Below, in pieces: positions 10,601-22,628 of a DNA stretch of 64,000 nt. A program made the translations under genes and the position numbers. The first letter of the stretch is position 1, and every line of letters starts with the position of its first letter. The stretch is from Bryum argenteum (lineage: Eukaryota > Streptophyta > Bryopsida > Bryales > Bryaceae): assembly GCA_037043015.1 (NCBI GenBank), contig CM073325.1, forward strand, positions 21,865,001-21,929,000, written 5' to 3'. The notes below the pieces were generated by a model, which saw nothing but the letters and a program-made list of their open reading frames with translations, did not search any database and was not told the DNA's origin.

Positions 10601-10781
10601 ACTCCCGGACACCTCAGCCCCGATGCCTTCAGGAGACACTGAGATCCTCGGGAGTGAAGAGACCGCTCAGGCGCTCCGGGGAGACGGGAACGAGGAGGAG
10701 GAGGTCACCTCCCAACCCGGGTTGGGAGCGCAGAAGGTTGAGACCGCCGAGGCTGTCGAGACTTCCGAGGCTGCGAAGTAG
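7606..10781 (+). mobile_element. Accessory reading frame inside the gypsy-1 5' LTR (broken)
   Basis: From ATG at 7606 the frame encodes MAGERASRVRSKI, then a globular domain of about 200 residues (LTRMGCVGLY; WRATYGFPDSSTGY; RRLLRFLAPILNPEKPQ; RKRVGWGHILEEVV; KGCPLAPYVYHLYAH). By eye this resembles the 'putative plant transposon protein' domain seen in accessory proteins of plant gypsy elements. Pro/Glu/Arg-rich linkers follow, then a helical region (VRELVQENAAARA; REIQQLEEELSKQQG) and a repetitive acidic tail to about 10781. It is on the gag-pol strand. Several breaks are present, some at G/C runs. Function is unknown. It lies within the LTR, not in the internal region. Confidence 0.7.
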
Positions 10782-11945
10782 GGAGAGTATGACAGGAAGA
10801 ACCAGGGCCGAGTCGGTTGATGGCAGGTACATCTGGCTGAGGATAGGGTTAGATTTTTAGTGTCTTTATGGCGAGTAGGAGAACGGCGGCGTTAGACCCG
10901 ACAAAGGCCGGATTTAGAAAGATTCTGGCGCGCAGATTTTGTCCTCTCTGGGATGCCAGGGAGGATCGCTACTTAGCCGAGGGGAGGATACTCCCTCGGG
11001 GTCTTTTTGTGATTTTGCATTACCCTAATCCAGCGCAAGTACGCTTCTTCCTCACTTCCCTCGTGTGTGTTCGTGTGTGGCGGATTGTGTATCTTTCTTG
11101 CCTGCTGGGTCGGGGTGTGTGCAGAGTTCAGAGGACCCTTGCTGTCCGGGCAAGAGGTAACGGTTCCGTCTTTGAACGGAGAGTAGTGAGGAGAGTAGAG
11201 AAGCTGGCAGGAGAGGAGTGCGGCCGATGAACGGCATTTCTCACTGAGGGTACCGATTCGGCCTATCCGTGCAGTGTTCAGGATTACGGCGGCCAGGAAG
11301 GGATTCCTGCCGCTTAACCGACTCCCGAGACCGCGCTCGGTTGAGTCCCCCTGGATTGCTGAAGTCCGGGTAGACTGGTTAGTGCTTAGGTGATAGCGGT
11401 GAACCCCGGGTCAGTCGCGCCACCCCCAGTCCAGTAACCCGGGATCTCCTAACCCGGGTAGTAAGTTGTGATAACCGGACCATAGGAGAACCGGATACCA
11501 ACCTTTGTGACATGCGTGTGGATTTAGAGTCCGGGCGTAGAGGGAGGTATAAGGGAAGTTCCTAACAGGGTAAGGAGAGAGAGTCTCGGTGACCTTTCCG
11601 GTCACGTTAATCAACGGGAACAGTGGTCTAATCCCCCACTTATCTAAATCCGGGAAAACCCCTCTGAGGTGAATACAGAGGTTAAACTAAACCACAAAGA
11701 CTAAACCCACTCCCTTCTCCTGTCCGGGCAGCTTTTTCTAGGACAGGATATAGGGTACGGGGGTGAGAGGACAGTACCCGGATAGCACAAATCCGGGTTC
11801 GCTAACTGGTGGGAATTGTTGTCCTTGCACTTCACAGGATCTCCGTGGAACGAATACTCGGGTTCTTGTTTGGAAAACCTCTTTTACCACGAAAAAGGGT
11901 TATCCGGGCACGAATCGGAAAAGCACGTTATGACACGATCACTTT

Positions 11946-11963
11946 TGGCGCCGCTGCCGGGGA
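11946..11963 (+). promoter_or_regulatory. gypsy-1 primer binding site, tRNA-Asp type
   Basis: TGGCGCCGCTGCCGGGGA lies 10 bp after the LTR. It is complementary, with one difference, to the 3' end of plant tRNA-Asp, a primer widely used by plant Tat/Athila-type elements. Confidence 0.8.
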
Positions 11964-12130
11964 TCCTAAAGCTGCAAGTTCGACATTTTCGCTAGGAGAG
12001 AAGGAGATTCGCGCTGGAGGTCCTGGTGACGAGATCGAAGCTCACTCACCTCGTCTTGCAGGTAGGAGTTGCAAGTGCGAGCCAACCACAAGTCTAGAAG
12101 CCGCCGGAGGTATACCCGGTGTGCTGCATC

Positions 12131-13780
12131 ATGACTCGAGGGCAGACGAGTGAGCCAAGTGGAAGTCGAGTTACCCGGGCAGCCAGGAGAAGAGCTACAG
12201 CTGAGATCGAGCAGCTCGTACAAGCTCGCGAATTTGCTTACGAAGAGGAGGAGATCCACTACGCATCCCCTCCTGAGGAGGTAGTCGTCCCGGTTGCGGT
12301 AGGGGTGATTCCAGTACCAGCACCCCCATCCGAGAGCGACACACCGAGCTCCCCTCCGGGAAGCGAAGGACCGCCCAGTCCGGGCCGAGTCAACCCCGGA
12401 CCCATGGACCCTAACCCTGTCCTTCCGTTGCGTCGTGCACCACTCACCCGGTTGAAGTATAGCCGCTTCGCGGGTGATGGTGGCAAAGACGTGGATGATT
12501 GGGTCGAGGAGTTCGTGGCGACTGCCGATGCCAACCTGGAAGATCCGGAGTCCAGACTCCGCGTCTTTTCCGGATTGCTGAAAGGTGAAGCGCTGAAGTG
12601 GTACAACGATGTGCCCGCGGACGTGAAGGCTAACTGGGACCAGCTGAGGATAGCCTTCCTCCATGCTTTCCGGGAAGCCGGAGGAGAAGCGCGGGCCCTG
12701 ATGCAACTGGAGAAAGTCCGAAAACGCGAGTACGAGTCCGTCCGGAAGTACGGGCAGAGGGTGAAAGCCCTCATGAACAAGGTGGCCTTCGACATCGCCC
12801 CTATGGTGGCCGTCCAGTGGTACGTGGGAGGGCTACCGGAGGATATGTCCTTCCAGATCCGGAGGAGCAAACCGGAGACGCTCCGGGAGGCTATGGACGC
12901 TGCCCTGGACTACGAGGACTCCGCTCAAGCCCTCCGTAGCAGCCGCAGGAAAGGGAAGGATAAGAAGAAGGAGAAGGGTAAGAAGAAGAAGGATACCGAG
13001 TCGGACAGTTCCGCGGGTAGCGACGACCCGGACTCGAACGACCCGGATAGCTCGGAGAGCGAGGAAGAGGCCAAACCGGAGAAAGCCAAGAGTTCCAAGA
13101 AATCTAGTTCCGCCACGGTCAAGGTGAAGGTTGAGAAGGAAGATGGTCTCAAGAAAGTCCTGGCGGAGCTCGAAGCTATCAAGGTGAACATGGCCGAACT
13201 CCAGAGTGGCCGCAAAAATCCTCCGACGCAGAGAGCTAATGTGTGGTGCTCCAAGTGCAAGGAGTACGGGCACAACCCCACGGAGTGCCCCAATACGTCC
13301 ACCAGGAGGTCCTCGAAGTGGACTGACCCCCAGACCGGGGTCAGATACGTGCTGGCTGACGAGGAAGAGGAACCGGAAGAGGAGGAAGTGGTTACCCTGT
13401 ACCAGGTTCACGCAGGGTATGGGCGCGGCCGAGGTGTCACCCCGCGTTCCGGAGGCAGGTCCTATCCAGCCGCGCCAGGAAGGAGTCTACCCGGACAGCC
13501 ATCCGGGCAGCCCCTCACTGGCACTTACCTGGACTACGTCATCTGCTACCGATGTGGGAGGAGAGGGCATTATGCCAGTGGCTGTGATGTACCTGACGTC
13601 GAGCCCGGTGCCCCGAAGAACTTACCCTGCCAGGGTTGCCATGAATACGGGCACAACCTCGAGGGTTGTCGGAAGAAACCCCCTCCAAAGGTGATCTACA
13701 AGTCGGTGCAGACCCCTCCGCGTTCTCAGTCCGGCCTCAACTACGGTTCCACTGCCGGCATAGAGAACCTTGATAAATGA
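12131..13780 (+). mobile_element. gypsy-1 gag
   Basis: The reading frame looks whole from ATG 12131. It has an acidic/proline-rich N-terminus, then a capsid-type retrotransposon gag region (FAGDGGKDVDDWVEEF; LKGEALKWYNDVP; FREAGGEARALMQLEKV; YVGGLPEDM), a Lys-rich and an Asp/Ser-rich stretch, and three CCHC zinc knuckles (CSKCKEYGHNPTEC, CYRCGRRGHYASGC, CQGCHEYGHNLEGC). Three knuckles are more than the usual one or two. Gag forms the cytoplasmic particle and packages element RNA. Pol follows at once in the same frame behind a termination codon, an arrangement compatible with the read-through used by some gypsy lineages. Confidence 0.9.
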
Positions 13781-13789
13781 GGGTGCGAG

Positions 13790-16755
13790 GTGGAGCTACC
13801 CGGCGAACAGGAGGCCGCAGTCAATAAGGTCTCCACGCGTAGCTCCACCCAGGAGAAGAGCAACACGGGCTCGAGGCGACAGAAGAAGGCGATCCGGGAG
13901 GCAAACCGGAAAGCCCGAGAGGATGAGGAACCCGGGCAGGAAGAGGAAGACGAAGAGCCTACCCGGGTAGAGCTTCCGACACCACCCCTAACAGACGCAG
14001 AAAAAGGGGTGGAACCCACCAAGCTCGATCGTGACATCAGCGACGAGGTCAGGACGGACCTTGCCGCAACCCGGGCAGATCCTTATCGCAGGGTTGTTCA
14101 TTTCCAGGACAACCCTGTTGTGATCAAACCCGGACCCCAAGTACGGGTTGATGAGTATGATATCCTGCAGGATATCAAGGATACGCAGGCCAACGTAACC
14201 ATTGGACAGCTCCTTCATGATAATGTCAATTATCAGAAGACTGTCCGGGAAGCCTGGATTCAACGCCGGAAGAAGAGATACAAGCTTCCCTCAGTGGCTG
14301 TGAACTTCGCGCAGGTTGAGGATTTCGGCGCACCCGAACTGCAGGTCGAAGTGGATGGCTGCATCATCCACGATGTACCAGTGGATGGTGGTTCCGGGGT
14401 AAACCTAATGTTGGAAGACACGGCCTACGACCTCGGATACACTACCCTGGAGACCACCCAGTCGGTCCTCCGCATGGCAGACCAATCCCGGGTAGCCCCG
14501 GTAGGGAGACTTTCCAGGGTTCCCACCATCATAGGGGGGGTTACCTACCCCCTGAACTTTGTCATTATCCGGGTATCGACCGGGCGACCCTTCCGGATGC
14601 TCCTGGGCCGACCCTGGCTCTACATGGCCCGGGTAATAGTGGACTGGGGAGAGAAGGAATTCCGGGTTGGGAAGAGGCCGACCCTCATCATCCCCTGGAT
14701 GCATTCCGCCCATGAAGGGGAAACACATGAATCCGACGGCTACACCACGCAGTGGTCGGACACGGAGAGTTCCAATGCACAGGCCAGCTACCTGGTGGGC
14801 GAATTCTCCGGGTTGGTAGAGCAGGACTTCGAGTTTCCGGATTCCGTGACGGAGGAAGGACGGGAACTGGGCGCAGATGAGGAAATCGAGGAAAAACCGA
14901 AGATGGACGACAGATCTCTCGGGGAATCCTGCGTAGCCCTATCCGAGAAGTGGATACGGAAACAGCTAGCCGACCCCGCTGGACAACCCTGTCGACTCAC
15001 CGGGGAGGGGGTTATCCCCTGGGGAAACCTTGGGATAACCCCGGAAGAGGCCGAACCTGAGCGGATTAAAGGTGTCGTGTCACCTAAGGATTTTGAGGAG
15101 ATCGAGGCTGGCCCCGGAAAGAAGTTTTTCCTGGGGAAGACCCTGGCTACCCGGGAAAAGGGCGAGTACAGCACATTGCTGACCGGGTTTGCCGATGTGT
15201 TCGCCTGGGCGCCCACGGACCTCCGGGGAATACCTCCGCGACTAGGGGAGCACCAAATCGACCTGGTCGAGGGGGCTAGCCCAATTCGCCAGCGCCAGTA
15301 CCGACTCAACCCGAAATACTCCCTGATGGTGAAAGAGGAGATTGACCGGTTACTGGAGGCCGGGTTCATCTACCCGGTTAACAACACGGAATGGGTATCC
15401 CCGATTGTGGTGGTACCTAAGAAGACGGGAGCAGACGGGAAGGTGAAGATCCGGGTTTGTCAGGACTTCCGTAAGCTCAACGCCGCCACTAAGAAGGACT
15501 ACTTCCCGCTCCCGTTTACCGATATTATCCTGGACCATGTGGCCGGGCAGGAGCTTTACAGCTTCCTGGACGGGTTCTCCGGGTACAATCAGGTCTCCAT
15601 CCGGGAAAGTGACCAACTCAAAACCACTTTCACTACAGAGTGGGGTACCTACGCTTTTAACCGGATGTCGTTCGGGTTGTGTAACGCCCCGGGCACCTTC
15701 CAGCGGCTCATGATGGATATCTTCAAGGACTTTCTTCGGCATTTCCTAGAAGTATTCATTGATGATTTCGCAGTGTTCGGAAAGCGGGAGAACCACCTCG
15801 AGCACTTGAGGAAAACCTTCCAGCGCTGTAGGGAGACCAACCTCAAACTTCATCCCGGGAAATGCTTTTTCGGAATGGAGACCGGGTTGCTACTCGGGCA
15901 CGTGGTGAGCCGGAGAGGGCTGCAGGTAGATACGGACAAGGTCAGTGCTATCCTGACACTGGCACCGCCGCGGACGGTTAAGGAGGTTCGCGGATTCCTG
16001 GGCTGCGTGGGATATTACCGGCGTTTCATTGATGGTTACGCCAGGAAAGCTGCCCCATTAACGGCCTTGCTGAAAAAGGATGAGCCCTTCCTGTGGAAAC
16101 CGGAGAGGCAATCAGCTTTCGAGGACCTGAAGCAGCAGCTAACCCGGGCACCTATCCTGGCACCTCCGGACTGGACCCGGGAATTCCATGTCACTCTCGA
16201 CGCCTCGGGGTGGTGCCTAGGAGCCATTCTGTGGCAGCCGGATGAGCAGAAGCGGGAGAGGCCCATCTACTACGCTAGCCGTCAGATGAGCTCAGCGGAA
16301 AGGAACTACACCACCACTGAACGCGAGGCCCTGGCGGTAGTCTATGCCTGCAAGAAGTTCCGGCATTACCTCCTCGGCTATCGGGTGATCTTTCATACGG
16401 ATCATGACTCGCTCAAGTACCTGGTGAACAAGCCGGACCTCTCTGGACGGATAGCCCGGTGGATACTCCTGTTACAGGAGTTTACCTACGAGGTGGTCGT
16501 CAAACCGGGTAGGGCAAATGCCAATGCCGATTACTTGTCCAGGATGCGAGGCGAGCCGGCCCTGGAAGACATTTCCTCCCTGTTCCCCGACGAATTCCTG
16601 GATAGCCAGGATAGGCCGGACGTTGCTGTGCTACAAGTGGAAAGCGAGGCACTTTCCGAATTCCAGGAGATCCGGGATTACCTCCTGACCCAGCGCTACC
16701 CCGTGGGCATGAACCGGGAAGAAAAGAGCGTCTTCCAACACCGTGTGGCACCCTA
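13790..16755 (+). mobile_element. gypsy-1 pol, first part: protease, RT, RNase H
   Basis: The domains in order are an N-terminal linker rich in Arg/Glu; an aspartic protease (VDGGSGVNLM, near 14380); reverse transcriptase (YPVNNTEWVSPIVVVPKK; CQDFRKLNAATKKDYFPLPF; FIDDF as the YxDD-type site, near 15765); and RNase H (VTLDASGWCLGAILWQ; ERNYTTTEREALAVVYACKKFRHYL; FHTDHDSLKYL). The region ends where the solo LTR begins, before integrase. The frame looks open throughout. RT and RNase H would copy the packaged RNA in the particle. Confidence 0.9.
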
Positions 16756-19700
16756 TGTCGAACCCTGTTCTCCAATATTTTTGTTTTTAGCAATTAATTA
16801 GGAGTAAAATAGCTGATTTAGCAAGTAGGAATAAAAACCGGCCTGCTTAAACCGGTTCGTAGATAGTAATTTTGTGTTAGGATTCTTCCGGCTAACCTTA
16901 GGGGATTCTTAAGTTTACCGGATACCCGGTTGATACCCGGCTGATACCCTGCGATGCCCGGATGGGCCGGTTCTCCTACCGGATTGATGACCGGGGCCGC
17001 CGGTCGACCCGGAGAAAGGGGCGGAAAACTCGCGGGCGCCCGATATAATCACCGGCGGCTCAATGATGACCGGGGTACTTCCCGGTGTACGTCTCGAGCG
17101 CTGGGTGATGATGTCTCGGAAGGAGAGTTCCGGTTTGTTGTTATTAGGAGCCGCCGCCTCCATTCTCAGCCATTCCAGTCCGCGCGTTTTGAGAGATAGA
17201 GCAATTTTGAGAGCTCAGCGATCCGAGAGTGTTGGAAAAGCAGAGTTTGGAGAGATTAGGGTTTCGGGAAGTAGGGTTTCTACCGGAATCAGTCCGGGAA
17301 AGCAGGGAGAGAATAGTTCCGGGCAGCTACAGGAGACCGGAGCAATGCCGAAGAGGAGGGAGGTGGTCCCGTGGCGACCGGGGATGCCGATCCCCCTCAA
17401 GTCGGTGAAGCCGCAGGTGCCCGAGCTGCCACTACACCAGGCGGAGCTGAGGGATGACCTCCTCCGGATGGGGTGCGCCGGGCTGTACGATGCCCCGTGG
17501 GACTTGGCGGACCAGACCATCATCGAGGAGACCGTCACCCACCGCTTCCCCGAGATGTATGTGACGCACCCCCTGAGGGGGAAGACGGATGACTGGGGAC
17601 CTCGCCACTGGAGGGCGACATACAAGTTTCCGGACTCCCCGATCGGCTACATCAAGAAAAAGGGCGACGACGGATTGAGGAACCGGTTCCGCAGGGGGCC
17701 AACAGAGAAGGACGGATTCAAACCGGAGGACTGTAAGGACCCCCGGGTGACGCGCCTCCTCCGGTTTCTCCTCCCCATACTCAGCCCGGACAAGCCGACC
17801 ACCTGCACCGTGAAGCTGATGAAGGCTATTTTGGGGAATTACGAAGGGCGGATGCAGGTCGGGTGGCACCACATCATCAGCGAGGTGGTACAGCGAGAGG
17901 TGATGAAGATTGGGAATCAGAAGGGGTGCCCACTGGCCACCTACATCTTCCACCTCTACCAACGGCACGGCATCCTCACCGACCGGGAGATATTTTATTG
18001 GCATGAGAAACACGACCTCCCATCCGGAGATCCGCAGGGGCCGACCTCTTCCGAGTCCGGGGAGGAGATGGAGCAAGTCCAGGCTACCGACCTGGAGGGG
18101 TCACCGGAACCCGCCACTCGACAGGCCAGAGCGGTGGGACCCAACCAAGCCGGACCCAGCACAGCACCCCGGGTAGCCACCCAGGAAGGAGGAAGTAACC
18201 GGGCGAACCCTACCCGGACTTCTCAGACCATGCCCTCCCTGTTCATGCCCAATGCAGAGGAAGAAGAGGAAGAAGAAGAGGAGATCGTCCCCCTCATCCG
18301 GAGGACAAGAGCCCAGCAACGAAGGGCTGAGGAGATAGCTGAGGCGGGTGGAGACCAATCCGCGGAGGAGGAGGGCCAGAGCGAGGATGACGAGGAAGAG
18401 GAAGAAGAGGAAGCCCCACCTCGACAGGCAAGACCATCCCGAGGGGTGAGGAGGAAGGATACGACCGGCTTTGGGAGAAGACGTTCTCCCGTCCGGATCC
18501 CACCCCCAGTGGTACAGGAGGTCCCGAATGAGGAGGTGGCTGCGGCAGAGGCTATTGCAGAGGTGCCTCCACCCGGACAGAGACCCCCAGGAGGGAGAGT
18601 ACCCAACCTGAAGCGCAAGGCCAAGAAGAGGAAGAGGTCAGCGAGTCCGGTGGCACAGCCGAGGGCCGTCGAGGAGGAGCGTGCCCCAAGTCCGGACCCC
18701 GCACCGATGCAGGATCCGGCTCCTGCCCCGATAGCAGAGCCGATCCCGGAGAGCCAGCCCAAGGTGAAGAGGAGGCTGCTCATTGCAGAGTAAGAGAACA
18801 CCCCGGAGAGGACCACACCTCCCCGACTGGAGCTACCGAAGCAGAGGAGTGACCCCGCCCCGGCCACTCCAGCATCAGTGGCAGCTCCGGAATCGTCCCA
18901 CAGAGGACATGTGACCCCCGGGACGGGCAACACCACCCCGGTGCTTCCCCGCCCCTACTACCGGATACCCAGCGAGGGTATCCTCCACCCCATCCGGCTG
19001 GCCATGGAAGAGGTAGATAGGGAGAATGAACAATTGTTCACCTCCCTGGCGCGACTCGAGCGGGTTTTCCAGACCCCCAACGTGGAGAGGTACCCGGAGT
19101 TGGCCGAGGAGATGCAGCGGGTAACGGCCAAGCTGAGAAGGGAGAAGGTGGAGCTGGTGTTGAAGGCCCGGCCAAAGGAGAAGGCATCCGTGGGAGTCCA
19201 GTGTGGACCGGACCCCTCGGACACGGAGGCACATCCGGAGGTGGAGGCCCTCAGGAGGATTGTGGAGGAGCAGGAGGCTGCACTCCGGAGGTTGCAGAAC
19301 ATTGATCGGACGGTGCTGCACTCCATCTTAAAGGTACTGCAACCGGATGCTGAGGCCCAGACGAAGGCGGCCTTCTACGATGCTCGGATTGGGATTAGCG
19401 AATCACCCCAATCCCTGGAGCTGCTCAGGAGGCACGCAACCGGCATCAACCAGTGTCTCAAGGAGTTCCGCACCCTCGCTGGAAGGCTGTTGGGAGCCCT
19501 TCCCCACGTGGAGATGACGGAAGCCCTTCCGGAAGGAGAGGTGCTTGCACCCCCAGAGGTGCCCACGGAGGGGCCGGTGCCCATGGAGGTAGAAGCGGTG
19601 TCCCTGCCCATTTCGGAGGAACAGGGGATCCCAGTCGATGGTGGCGTTCCGGAGAACAGGGAGGGAGAACGAGCTGCAACTCCCCCTCAGGGAGATGATA

Positions 19701-21385
19701 CTCCGGGAGAGACAGGACTACCCGGTCCCTCCGAGTTGGAGCAGGTGGTGGAAGGAGAGGTGAACCCCTCTCAACAACCGGATGAGATCCCGGTCAATGG
19801 TGCCACAGGAGAAGGGGCAGGGCTTCCCGAGCAGATCGAGGAAGTAGCAGCTCACCCGGAGGTCCAAGACAACGAGGTCGGAGATCCGGGTGAACAGGGT
19901 CATCAGGATGAACCCGTGGCCCCTCAGGAACAGCAGGAGGAGCCCGTGGTTCCTCAAGAAGAAGAGGAAGTCCATCCCGTGCCCCCTCCATCAAAGTTGA
20001 AGGCACTCCGGGACAGGTGGAAGAGCCGGAGGACACAGTAAAACCCGAGGTTTTACTTCTACACCCGGGTTGATCAGGGAGGCAGATTCCTCCCCGCGAG
20101 TTGACAGGCACTTCCAGGAGGAATACGCCGCCGTCAAACCCCTCGAGCCGCCCCACGCCGCCGGAAGAAGATTAGTTAGTAATTAGTTAGGTTAGAAGTA
20201 GCTAGAAATAGTAGATGCCCTTTTGGCCACTCACCCGGGAATCTCGGAGACCCGGGAATTCCGGATCTGATAGGGTTTCCGGGAAATCCGGAACCCTCTG
20301 TACTTACCGAAGACTCTGCGGAGTTTTTCGGGTCTTTTCTGCGATCCACCCCCTGTGAGTAAAGGCTCAATCTCGCATCTAAACTTTGCGTCCTTGCTGT
20401 GTGTGTGCATGCGAGTGATTTGCTTGGTCTTTTGTGCAAGGTGAGGTTTGGAAACCGGTAGTGGATACAGGAAGTCCCTTGTTGGTCTGGTAGTCACGAG
20501 TCCGAGATATCCGAGAGGGGAGTAACCGGAGGGGTGACACCGTCAGTAAGAGGTCCTAGTGAGGGGAGTCCGAACGTCTTGGAGGAGTTTTAGCGAGTGC
20601 CAAAGGAAGGGTGTGGGTACCCGGATTGGACAGGAGAGCTGGGATTGGTGAGTAAAGCCACCCCGCATAACCACCCCCCGGATGGGATATTCGGGTGAGG
20701 AAAGTCCACGGAGGGAGTAACCCGTAACCCCGGATGCCAGCTAACCACCGGCGTACATAGTAGGAAACCTCGTGGGCTGAGTAGTGGGATGCTACTCACT
20801 GCAGACCGGACCACAAGTTGTGTCGCTCAGGAAGAAGGAGAGAACCGGACAGCTGCCGGTGTGACCTACCGTGTGATTAACTTAATCAAGTGGTAGCGGC
20901 AGTTGTAAGGGAGGAACCCCGGATAGAGAAGGAGAGAGAGAGAAAGAGGGATACAAATATAGGTGAAATTCCAGTCACCCTAATCAACCGGAGGAGAGTG
21001 CCCCTTCCGTACTCTGCTAAAAACTCACAAGAAGAACCCCTCCGAGGATTTACGGAGGTTAAATTAAATCACCCCGCATAAACAGGCCCTAACCGGCCAG
21101 AATATTGATCGAGTTGGGGGGAGGCAACCGGATCAGGATCTACCGGTCACCTTGGGGTTTTGGGTTTAGGGATTAGTCGGGTCACAATCCCCCGTGCTCC
21201 CTAATCCGGTAGATCAGAACGTCTTTGTCGTTGTAGCGTCAATTGGTGTTCAGTTCGGATTTAGACGTGTCTTCACACTTCACAGAGTCTCCGTGGAACG
21301 TTACCCGGAAGGTGGACCATTTTACCAGGTTGTATAAGTAAAATTGTGGCTGTTTTTGGTCTTCTCGGTCTGGTAACTCACGACA
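16756..21385 (+). mobile_element. Solo LTR (4,630 bp) of a related gypsy family
   Basis: The sequence runs from TGTCGAACCC to CTCACGACA and is flanked by the 5-bp duplication CCCTA (16751-16755 and 21386-21390). It interrupts gypsy-1 pol between RNase H and integrase. It holds no primer site, gag or pol, so it is a solo LTR left by recombination. Its layout mirrors the gypsy-1 LTR: GACCGG-rich stretch, ATATAA box, leader, long sense reading frame, then a U5-like tail. It is a different family, because the DNA does not align closely although the protein does. Confidence 0.88.
17345..20041 (+). mobile_element. Accessory reading frame inside the solo LTR (broken)
   Basis: From ATG 17345: MPKRREVVPWRPGMPIP, then the same globular domain as the gypsy-1 LTR frame (LLRMGCAGLYDAPWDL; HWRATYKFPDSPIGYI; VTRLLRFLLPILSPDKP; RMQVGWHHIISEVV; KGCPLATYIFHLYQRHG). 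Long Glu-rich and basic linkers follow (KRKAKKRKR, a likely nuclear signal), then a coiled-coil region (VEALRRIVEEQEAALRRL; ERYPELAEEMQRV, matching ERYPDMVRELVQE of gypsy-1) and an acidic tail. At least one break is present. Conserved protein sequence between two LTR families implies the frame was once under selection. Confidence 0.75.
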
Positions 21386-22606
21386 CCCTACACCTTGATC
21401 AACGGAGTCCTGTTCCGGATGGGAACCGACGACAGGCTACGGCGGTGCTTGGAACCCGGAGAGCGGAGGCAGGTGATGGAGGCCTTGCATGCGGGCGATT
21501 CCGGAGGACATTTAGCCGCCATGAGTACGGTTAACCGTATTAAGAGTGCAGGGTATTGGTGGCCCTTCATAATCCGGGATGTCCGGCAGTACGTCCAACG
21601 GTGCGATCAGTGCCAACGGACAGGACAACCGGGTTTCAGGAACCACTGGCCCCTGACCCCGATCTTCCCCCTGGCTCCTTTTGTCAAATGGGGAATCGAC
21701 TTTGTCGGTCCGATCGCCCCCATTACCAAAAACCGGAAGCGCTATATCATACTCGCGACCAATTACGCCACGAAGTGGGTAGAAGCCCGGGCAACCCGGG
21801 GAAATGACGCCAGGACAGCGGCATCGTTCCTGTTCGAGGAGATCATGATGCGGTTCGGCCATCCCCTGGAACTAGTCAGTGACCGGGGAGCGCACTTTAT
21901 TAATGATGTCATCGAGGACATCACCACCAAGTATGCGATCCGACATCGCAAGACAACCCCGTACAATCCCAAGGCCAACGGTCAGACAGAGCGGTCAAAT
22001 GGCACCATCGGCAAAATGTTAAACAAGATGGTATCCGCCCATAAGACCGATTGGGACAGGAAGCTTGCCTCCGCAGTTCACGCGTACAACACGGCGGAGA
22101 AAACAACCACCGGAAAGACCCCGTACTTTATGGTCTTTGGCCAGGAGGCCATTCACGGAGTTGAGCTAGCGGTAGAAACTCACCGGGTTATGGCAACGAG
22201 GCTCGGAGAAGAGGGAGACGGCCAACCGGAGAGATTACAAGCCATCGACGCCTTGGAGGAGGGCCGGGCAGAAGGCATGGAGAGAAACCGGAAAGTGCAG
22301 GAGGATCGGAAGGAGAAGTATGATAGGAGACTTCCCGGGGACCACGGAATCCAAGAAGGCGGCCTGGTGCTCCTGTACGACAGCCGCCATCAAAACTTCC
22401 CGGGTAAGCTACACACCCGCTGGATGGGCCCTTACCGGGTAGCCCAAGTGTTTCCCAACGGATCCCTCCAGTTGGAGGATTTACAGGGTAACCGCATGGA
22501 TACGCGCGTGAACGGGTCAAGGGTGAAACAGTACCACCCGGAAGAGTTAACGGATGAGGAGGTTCTGTTAGAGGAGGACGAACCTCCACAGCACGAGTCC
22601 GAGTAA
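21386..22606 (+). mobile_element. gypsy-1 pol, second part: integrase
   Basis: It shows the integrase zinc-binding HHCC region (HAGDSGGHLAAMSTVNRIKS; CDQCQRTG), then the D-D-E core (WGIDFVGPIAP; ELVSDRGAHFIND; YNPKANGQTERSNG with the Glu), and a C-terminal region (LLYDSRHQNFPGKLHTRWMGPYRV). It ends at TAA 22604-22606, just before the polypurine tract. No chromodomain and no accessory frame lie between integrase and the 3' LTR. It would insert the DNA copy into the nuclear genome. Confidence 0.9.
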
Positions 22607-22611
22607 CTGCG

Positions 22612-22628
22612 GTTACGGGGGGGCTGAG
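22612..22628 (+). promoter_or_regulatory. gypsy-1 polypurine tract
   Basis: A G-rich run (acgggggggctgag) lies directly before the LTR start TGTTCGCG. It would prime plus-strand DNA synthesis. The same tract precedes the left LTR at 6760. Confidence 0.6.

Larger units (their letters stand above)
6761..11935 (+). mobile_element. gypsy-1 5' LTR (5,175 bp) with an internal reading frame
   Basis: It starts TGTTCGCGAGG just after a G-rich polypurine tract and ends TATGACA ten bases before a tRNA-Asp primer site. The same sequence recurs at 22629-33619 once the nested chromovirus is excluded. LTRs of this size are at the top of the range known for plants. It contains a GACCGG-rich array (about 7130-7300), a TATA-like box, a pyrimidine-rich leader and a long sense reading frame. 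Confidence 0.85.
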
